Assembly: GCA_028748945.1 (NCBI GenBank)
Contig: JAQTOL010000093.1
Coordinates: forward strand, 1-9,725
DNA: 9,725 nt
Direction of reading: 5' to 3'
Source of the DNA: Paludibacter sp.
GTDB lineage: Bacteria; Bacteroidota; Bacteroidia; Bacteroidales; Paludibacteraceae
This document shows positions 5,006 to 9,725 of this stretch, piece by piece. Below the pieces are notes generated by a model. The model did not search any database. It was not told the origin of the DNA and saw only the letters and a list, made by a program, of their open reading frames with translations. Numbering within the stretch: the stretch's first letter is position 1; each line of letters begins with the position of its first letter. A program made the translations under genes and the position numbers.

Positions 5006-7963
5006 CTAATTATTATAAGGTTGAACAGATAAAACCGGGCTTTCGCCTTTCTTTAAAAGGTTTTCATCAAATTCAATTTGGATTTCCTTCGTTTCTCCCT
5101 TCAGCAATGTAAAATAATTATCGCTCATAATAGCGGGAAGTATGCCTTCCTGTGTTTTTGAATTTAACGTCTGTACCCTAATTGCAAAAGCAACAGCCTT
5201 TGACGAGAAAGGATTTGTAATTTTTGCGCTTATAAAGTATTTACCATCGCGATTCGTAATTTTCGAAGTAAGTTCTAATTTGACTTTAGGCAAACTATTC
5301 AGCGCAGTAAAGTCATTTCTCTTATTTCCACGCCAATAAAAATTATCGCTTACAACATTTCCGGCAAGGTCTTTCAACTTCAGCTTTATAAAGTGTACAG
5401 CGGTCAGTCCATTTTTTTGTGAAGTTGCTCCATAAACTTCGAAATCCCATAAAGAATAACCCCACCATGATCCGCGTTCCTGCCCAAGTAATCTGACATA
5501 CCGTGCCGGTACCTCATCAAATTCGATATGTTGTTTACCTTCTTTACCTTTGGTTGTGGAAAAAACATCTTTCCATGATTTGGCATCGTCCGACACCTGA
5601 ATTTTGAAAGATTTTCCATAAGCCGCTTCCCAATTCAAACCGACTCCGTTAACGGGTTCTTCTTTTTCCAAATCGACATAAATCCATTCATTATTCTCAG
5701 ACTGACTTGCCCAGCGGGTAGAACTGTTTCCATCCGTAACCAGTCCCGGAAGACCTGTTTCCGAAGACGAAGCAAAAGCAGGTTTGTTGAGTGCCAGATT
5801 CTTAAGATCTTTGTCGAATAAAATCGTAAAGCAATGAGTTGCTGAATTTGAGGGTGAACTGATTATTTTAGATTCGTGCAGAGATTTAACCTCATTACCG
5901 TCCATATTATATACAGAAACTTCAGCCGTAAGATTTTCAACTTCTCCGTCAGTTGTATTTATTACTTTTACAAAATTATTTACCGGATTCCATTGAATAT
6001 GCAACGGTTCACACGCTTTTTTTGCACCCCAGAAAGCTCCTGTAAGATCATAGTAATAATCATAGGTCTGCCATACCATCGAAGGATAAGCAGACTGACT
6101 CATCCAGGTCATGATCCCCGAAGCATCTTCCCACATATGATCGGTCCAACCTTCGTACATGGCCTTATTAGTTTCAATATTCAGTAGCTGTGCCTTCCTG
6201 CAATAATCTTCTATCCCGTCAGGCTTGCCATATCGCTCACTGATACTTGCATCATAGTAGTCTGGTGTTGCGTTAAATGCAAGTTGTCCAAAGAAGTGTT
6301 TATTCCACATTTCATTCCGGGGCCACCATTTATCCTCCGGCATAAATTTTTTGAAACTTTCAAAATTAGGAAAGACAGCCGTACCGGTCTCTGTTCGCAG
6401 CCCCCAACCCGGACTTCCTCCCATACTGGTAGGAAACGGAGTAAAATACCATCTCGGGTCATGATTACCCCAAAGTCCGCTTCCAGACAGATTTCCTTCG
6501 TGCGAATTAGGCTGATAATACCGGTCGTTAGCATCATAAGTAGCAATATCTTCGCGTAACCAGTTATTCAACGGAGGTTCGGGCCAACCTTCATTGTTAC
6601 CACACCATACAGCAATAGCAGGGTGATTCCTGAAACGTTGTATCTTTTCAATGGCATTGGCATTAAAGCAATGAATATCAGATGGTAAATTCGGATTGGC
6701 ATTCAACCAAAAATCATCCCACACCATAATGCCGTATTTATCGCAAGCGTCATAAAATTCTTCATCGGTGGTGGATCCTAACCAATTGCGAATCATATTG
6801 AAGTTCATCTCTTTATGTAACCTCACTTTGGTATCATATTCCTTACCCCGACAACGTAAAAGATATTCTGACATACCCCAGTTTCCGCCTTTAATAAAAA
6901 CCCGTGTGCCGTTTATGGATAAATGCAATACATTTCCAATCGTATCGTAAGTGTAGTGTTTTATACCAAAGCTGACTTTTTGTGAATCCGAAATTTTATC
7001 TCCAATCTTCAACTGAAAATCACAGGTATAAAGGTTTGGGTTGCCGTAGCCGTTCGGCCACCATAGTTTAGGATTATCGATTGCCAGTTGTGAAAACTGT
7101 TGTTTATCCAGTTTTAGCTCGGTAGTACGGTTTGCTTCTACTCCAACTTTGGTCGAAAAAGAAATATTTCCCGGATTAATTGTTCCAATCAGCTCAGCAT
7201 GCTGATATTCGGACGATGCATTTCTCACCTGAACGGAAATCGACAAGTCGGCCCGGGCATTACTGGGCATAAGGGTTCTTATCCACGGATTCTCAAGAAC
7301 AACATCCCCACTGTTGCTTAAAAAAACCTTGTCGGTAATCCCCGAATTCAACCCAGGCACATAAGGCATCCAGTCCCAACTGCCACTTGAAATATAGGTG
7401 GGACTACCATAATTTGCAAGAGGCGTTTCAGGTATTGAAACTAAAACGGCAAGAACGTTTTTTTCGCTTTTATGAACAATTCCCGTTACGTCAAACTTGC
7501 CTTTATCCATAAAACCGTTCAACAATCCTATTCTAATTCCATTTAAATAAACATCCCCTTTTCGGTTCACTCCCCTGAAATTCAACCAGATTTTTTCTTT
7601 TTTAAAACTGTCAGGAACGGTAAACTCCGTACGGTACCAGAAGCTCCGGTTATATTTTGCTCTGTCAACTTTATAAATATTATCTCCGAAATTCGGATCT
7701 TTTTCCAAACCTGCTTTTACATAAGAACTAAATACCGTGCCGGGTACTACGGCGCTTACCCATTCAGAGGTATTATAACCCTGCTTGAATAATTTAATAC
7801 TATCGCTACCTACCTCAACCTGTGGTTTTACTTTCCATTGTATTTGCTGATTCGAATCATCTATAAACTGAATATTATTCTGAGAAAATGAAATTTGTGA
7901 ACTGAATACAATTCCCGACAAAATGAATAGCATCTGGAAAATGGTCTTTTTGTTTATCAACAT
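5006..7963 (-). CDS. Secreted family 2 glycoside hydrolase with nested F5/8 type C (CBM32-like) domain
   Basis: A 985-residue enzyme with a signal peptide (about 1-27, hydrophobic core MLFILSGIVF), hence periplasmic or surface-located. Domain order: GH2 jelly-roll sugar-binding domain (about 45-215), Ig-like domain (220-335), TIM barrel (340-640), then C-terminal Ig-like domains (650-985). The likely acid/base is Glu458 in VWCGNNEGWP and the nucleophile Glu525 in LRTETGTAVFP, 67 residues apart, as expected of retaining GH2 enzymes. The overall pattern resembles the exo-beta-D-glucosaminidase and endo-beta-mannosidase branch rather than LacZ. As I recall, characterised glucosaminidases have Asp at the acid/base site; this one keeps Glu, so substrate is open (beta-mannoside, glucosaminide or another beta-hexoside). 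Residues 722-845 are a discoidin-like F5/8 C domain (LNKPAFASSSETG through YSLWDFEVYG) placed inside the first C-terminal Ig-like domain. An A-rich leader precedes the ATG. Confidence 0.92.
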   Translation of the reverse strand: MLINKKTIFQMLFILSGIVFSSQISFSQNNIQFIDDSNQQIQWKVKPQVEVGSDSIKLFKQGYNTSEWVSAVVPGTVFSSYVKAGLEKDPNFGDNIYKVDRAKYNRSFWYRTEFTVPDSFKKEKIWLNFRGVNRKGDVYLNGIRIGLLNGFMDKGKFDVTGIVHKSEKNVLAVLVSIPETPLANYGSPTYISSGSWDWMPYVPGLNSGITDKVFLSNSGDVVLENPWIRTLMPSNARADLSISVQVRNASSEYQHAELIGTINPGNISFSTKVGVEANRTTELKLDKQQFSQLAIDNPKLWWPNGYGNPNLYTCDFQLKIGDKISDSQKVSFGIKHYTYDTIGNVLHLSINGTRVFIKGGNWGMSEYLLRCRGKEYDTKVRLHKEMNFNMIRNWLGSTTDEEFYDACDKYGIMVWDDFWLNANPNLPSDIHCFNANAIEKIQRFRNHPAIAVWCGNNEGWPEPPLNNWLREDIATYDANDRYYQPNSHEGNLSGSGLWGNHDPRWYFTPFPTSMGGSPGWGLRTETGTAVFPNFESFKKFMPEDKWWPRNEMWNKHFFGQLAFNATPDYYDASISERYGKPDGIEDYCRKAQLLNIETNKAMYEGWTDHMWEDASGIMTWMSQSAYPSMVWQTYDYYYDLTGAFWGAKKACEPLHIQWNPVNNFVKVINTTDGEVENLTAEVSVYNMDGNEVKSLHESKIISSPSNSATHCFTILFDKDLKNLALNKPAFASSSETGLPGLVTDGNSSTRWASQSENNEWIYVDLEKEEPVNGVGLNWEAAYGKSFKIQVSDDAKSWKDVFSTTKGKEGKQHIEFDEVPARYVRLLGQERGSWWGYSLWDFEVYGATSQKNGLTAVHFIKLKLKDLAGNVVSDNFYWRGNKRNDFTALNSLPKVKLELTSKITNRDGKYFISAKITNPFSSKAVAFAIRVQTLNSKTQEGILPAIMSDNYFTLLKGETKEIQIEFDENLLKKGESPVLSVQPYNN

Positions 7964-8162
7964 AATTTTATTTTTTTTATTTTATTAGAAGAAGATTTTT
8001 AACTGTATAAATTACTAATCAAAAAGTTATAACCTGAAAGGGACAAATTCATTATCTTACAAAGTAAAATAAAAAATACCTGCATTAAAATAGATTATTT
8101 CACTTTTGGCATGGATTATTCAATGTTTAACTCAATAAAACGGACACTGAAAATCAGTAATT

Positions 8163-8188
8163 AATTCCCCATTGATGATTTGGGAATT
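8163..8188. terminator. Possible hairpin downstream of the esterase gene
   Basis: AATTCCC (8163-8169) pairs with GGGAATT (8182-8188), and with a bulged C the stem gains one A-T pair. The better T-rich tail (TTTTATTTAG) is on the plus-strand side, whereas the upstream gene reads on the minus strand, where only a weak tract follows. It might end the esterase transcript about 130 bases past its stop codon, or it may be only an AT-rich inverted repeat. Confidence 0.22.
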
Positions 8189-8202
8189 TTATTTAGATTG
8201 AG

Positions 8203-8224
8203 CCCAATACTTTATCCCAATACT
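8203..8224. repeat. Pair of 9-bp direct repeats upstream of the hydrolase gene
   Basis: CCCAATACT occurs at 8203-8211 and again at 8216-8224, a 13-base period. An inverted partner, TTGGGA, stands at 8180-8185. The repeats lie about 240 bases upstream of the hydrolase start codon. They may be regulator binding half-sites or chance; nothing else in the window repeats this motif that I noticed. Confidence 0.4.
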
Positions 8225-8316
8225 ATTTTCTTATCTCCAAAATCTCTAGAGAATATACATTCCTTTCTTTAGGCTGCAGACTTTAACGTAAAAATAATCC
8301 TGCAGGGTAAACACAA

Positions 8317-9725
8317 TTATTTTTTCTGAAACGTAACTCCCGGCCAATCGTCCGTTCTGAAAGGAGAAGCCGGAAGATTAGCTTTATTAATAAGATTGCA
8401 GTCTGGATTATCGGCCCAGGCATACCGTACAGCTACGGGAAATTCAACTTTCGGACTGCTGACAACAATTTCGGTTCCGACAATTTTTACATCTGCCCAA
8501 TAAAAAGTATGGTCGGGTCCGGCAATAGCAAATCCTTTTAATTTTTCTCCATTTTTAATGCCCAATCCGTCATCCTTATTTTTAAACCGAAGGATAATCT
8601 TATCCCTGTCAATTTTATATGAATCATACACCGGTCCAGTACAGACAACATTCTGACCGTAGGTTTTAGCTCCGGCCAGTAAAGCCAATCGTCGGCCTAC
8701 TTCCTGTTTATTCTTAAAATGAATATTATTGGCCTCACCAATATCAATGATTACCGCCATTCCTGTATTTTCCAGATGCAAGGCATTTGCCTGAGCTTCT
8801 CTTAATTCCGCCCAAGCAGATGATTCTGGTTTGAGATTTTGTGGTAGAAAATTAGCCAATTGAACAAAATAAAACGGGAAATCCGAATTCCATTGTTTGC
8901 GCCAATCCTGTATTAGTAACGGAAATAAATCGCGATATTGATAAGCCCGATCTACATTATTTTCACCCTGATACCAGATTACACCCTTGAATGAATAGGG
9001 AATAAGTGGATGAATCATGGCATTATAGAGACTTGTAGGATTATTCTGTGAGTTTTGGGTTAAAATTGGTTGAGGCACATCCTTTAGATTTAAACCAATA
9101 GCAAATTGCCAGTTTCCGGATAAATTTATTTTTTTATAAGCAGACAAATAAATATTGACGGCACTTTTATCTCCGTAGATACCACCTCCACCTCCCGTAT
9201 CAAATACACGTACGGCGATGACGGCTTTTCCTTCTTTAACAAGCTTTCCCGGAACAGTGTATGACCGGGTTCTGTCCCAGCCTTCGGAACTCCCGATTTG
9301 TTGTCCATTAAAGAAAGTCAGATCGTTATCATCGATCATGCCCAGATTCAGAGTCAAATCATGTCCTTGCCATTCAACTGGAATCTGAATCGTTTTACGA
9401 AGCCAGATCACACCATCAAAATCGGCTAATCCCTGTTCATCCCAAAATTGTGGTATAAACATGCTTTTCCAGTTTGAATCGTCCAGATCCGGTTTTGCCC
9501 AGATAGCTTCGTTTGCTTCATATCCGAGGTCTTTTGCCAGAAGTTCTTTTTTCCAGTTAACCAGTTTTTGATTCATGAAGTTAATTCTTTCAACATCCCC
9601 GGAAGGCATTTTTTTTAGTTCCTGAATAAAACCGGCAAAATCGGGTGTATTTTTCAGTGACTGCTCACTGGTCCACGCTTCAACCATTGTTCCTCCCCAG
9701 GAAGTATGTATCAGCCCGATAGGAA
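8317..9725 (-). CDS. Sialate O-acetylesterase-type SGNH esterase (5' end beyond window)
   Basis: The frame is open to the right edge. An ATG at 9687 is internal, because the codons before it read PIGLIHTSWGGT, the conserved stretch of this family. The visible part is 468 residues; the signal peptide and the block with the nucleophile serine must lie off the window. Counting from the Met at 9687, a GH2-like jelly-roll domain is inserted at about 60-185 (WLRKTIQIP, LNLGMIDDNDLTFFNG), then the SASA core resumes with GVIWYQGENNVDRAYQYR (235-252), and IIDIGEANNIHFKNKQEVGRR (313-333) holds the candidate catalytic His323; the usual IHP is IHF. Such enzymes remove O-acetyl groups from sialic acid or from plant polysaccharides. 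The gene precedes the family 2 hydrolase in the same direction, fitting deacetylation before glycosidic cleavage. The family call is strong; the substrate is unknown. Confidence 0.93.
   Translation of the reverse strand, partial: PIGLIHTSWGGTMVEAWTSEQSLKNTPDFAGFIQELKKMPSGDVERINFMNQKLVNWKKELLAKDLGYEANEAIWAKPDLDDSNWKSMFIPQFWDEQGLADFDGVIWLRKTIQIPVEWQGHDLTLNLGMIDDNDLTFFNGQQIGSSEGWDRTRSYTVPGKLVKEGKAVIAVRVFDTGGGGGIYGDKSAVNIYLSAYKKINLSGNWQFAIGLNLKDVPQPILTQNSQNNPTSLYNAMIHPLIPYSFKGVIWYQGENNVDRAYQYRDLFPLLIQDWRKQWNSDFPFYFVQLANFLPQNLKPESSAWAELREAQANALHLENTGMAVIIDIGEANNIHFKNKQEVGRRLALLAGAKTYGQNVVCTGPVYDSYKIDRDKIILRFKNKDDGLGIKNGEKLKGFAIAGPDHTFYWADVKIVGTEIVVSSPKVEFPVAVRYAWADNPDCNLINKANLPASPFRTDDWPGVTFQKK

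Larger units (their letters stand above)
7964..8316. other. 353-base AT-rich intergenic region between esterase and hydrolase genes
   Basis: I see no gene here on either strand. It must hold the end of the esterase transcript and probably the hydrolase promoter. The best minus-strand -7 match is TTACTTTG at 8060-8067 (one mismatch from TAnnTTTG), which would give a leader of about 90 bases. Other structure includes the palindrome TCTCTAGAGA (8243-8252), two CTGCAG sites (8274-8279 and 8300-8305), the repeat at 8203-8224 and the hairpin at 8163-8188. The gap is long for genes of one operon, which suggests separate control. Confidence 0.6.

Noticed and set aside
5142..6950. Several plus- and minus-strand frames of 60-111 residues within the family 2 hydrolase gene
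   Set aside because: The hydrolase frame is uninterrupted with domains and catalytic residues in order; these are shadows with low-complexity, unstructured translations.
8274..8305. Two CTGCAG palindromes as a terminator hairpin for the esterase gene
   Set aside because: The stem would be only 6 bp with a 20-base loop, and no U-run follows on the minus strand.
9126..9687. Esterase gene beginning at the ATG at 9687, and a 60-residue frame on the same strand at 9126-9308
   Set aside because: The codons upstream of 9687 continue the conserved family sequence (HTSWGGT before MVEAWTS), so that ATG is internal and the gene is cut by the window edge. The 60-residue frame is an out-of-frame shadow of the same gene.

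Overview
The window looks like a chromosomal piece from a Bacteroidota bacterium, most likely order Bacteroidales. The DNA is AT-rich, and A-rich stretches rather than clear Shine-Dalgarno sites precede most start codons. Three exact matches to the Bacteroidota -7 promoter box (TAnnTTTG) lie in the single divergent gap. The right half carries secreted or exported glycan-active enzymes of kinds common in that group. No species can be named from the sequence alone.

Left part (1-3684). A NUDIX hydrolase with an N-terminal zinc ribbon reads leftward off the window edge. It is separated by a 277-base divergent promoter region from a rightward, tightly spaced gene set: a protein made almost entirely of tetratricopeptide repeats, a DedA-family membrane protein, and AroE shikimate dehydrogenase. 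Gaps of 39 and 9 bases suggest one transcript. These are ordinary housekeeping functions: nucleotide-derivative hydrolysis, a TPR scaffold of unknown partner, envelope lipid homeostasis and aromatic amino acid biosynthesis.

Right part (3752-9725). Three leftward genes handle carbohydrate. In transcription order they are a sialate O-acetylesterase-type SGNH esterase whose N-terminus lies beyond the right edge, a secreted family 2 glycoside hydrolase of 985 residues with an F5/8 type C (CBM32-like) domain, and a cytoplasmic aldose 1-epimerase (GalM). A plausible division of labour is deacetylation of a glycan, release of the terminal sugar outside the cytoplasm, and mutarotation of the imported sugar. 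No SusC/SusD pair, sensor or sigma/anti-sigma pair is visible, so this could be the edge of a polysaccharide utilisation locus or a standalone cluster. A strong intrinsic terminator directly follows the hydrolase gene, so galM is probably transcribed mainly from its own promoter.

I found no tRNA, rRNA, CRISPR array, insertion sequence or phage element, and no clear new system. The points most worth a second look are the carbohydrate-binding domain nested inside a C-terminal Ig-like domain of the hydrolase, an Asp-to-Asn change at a conserved active-site position in GalM, and short ordered repeats in the intergenic regions.
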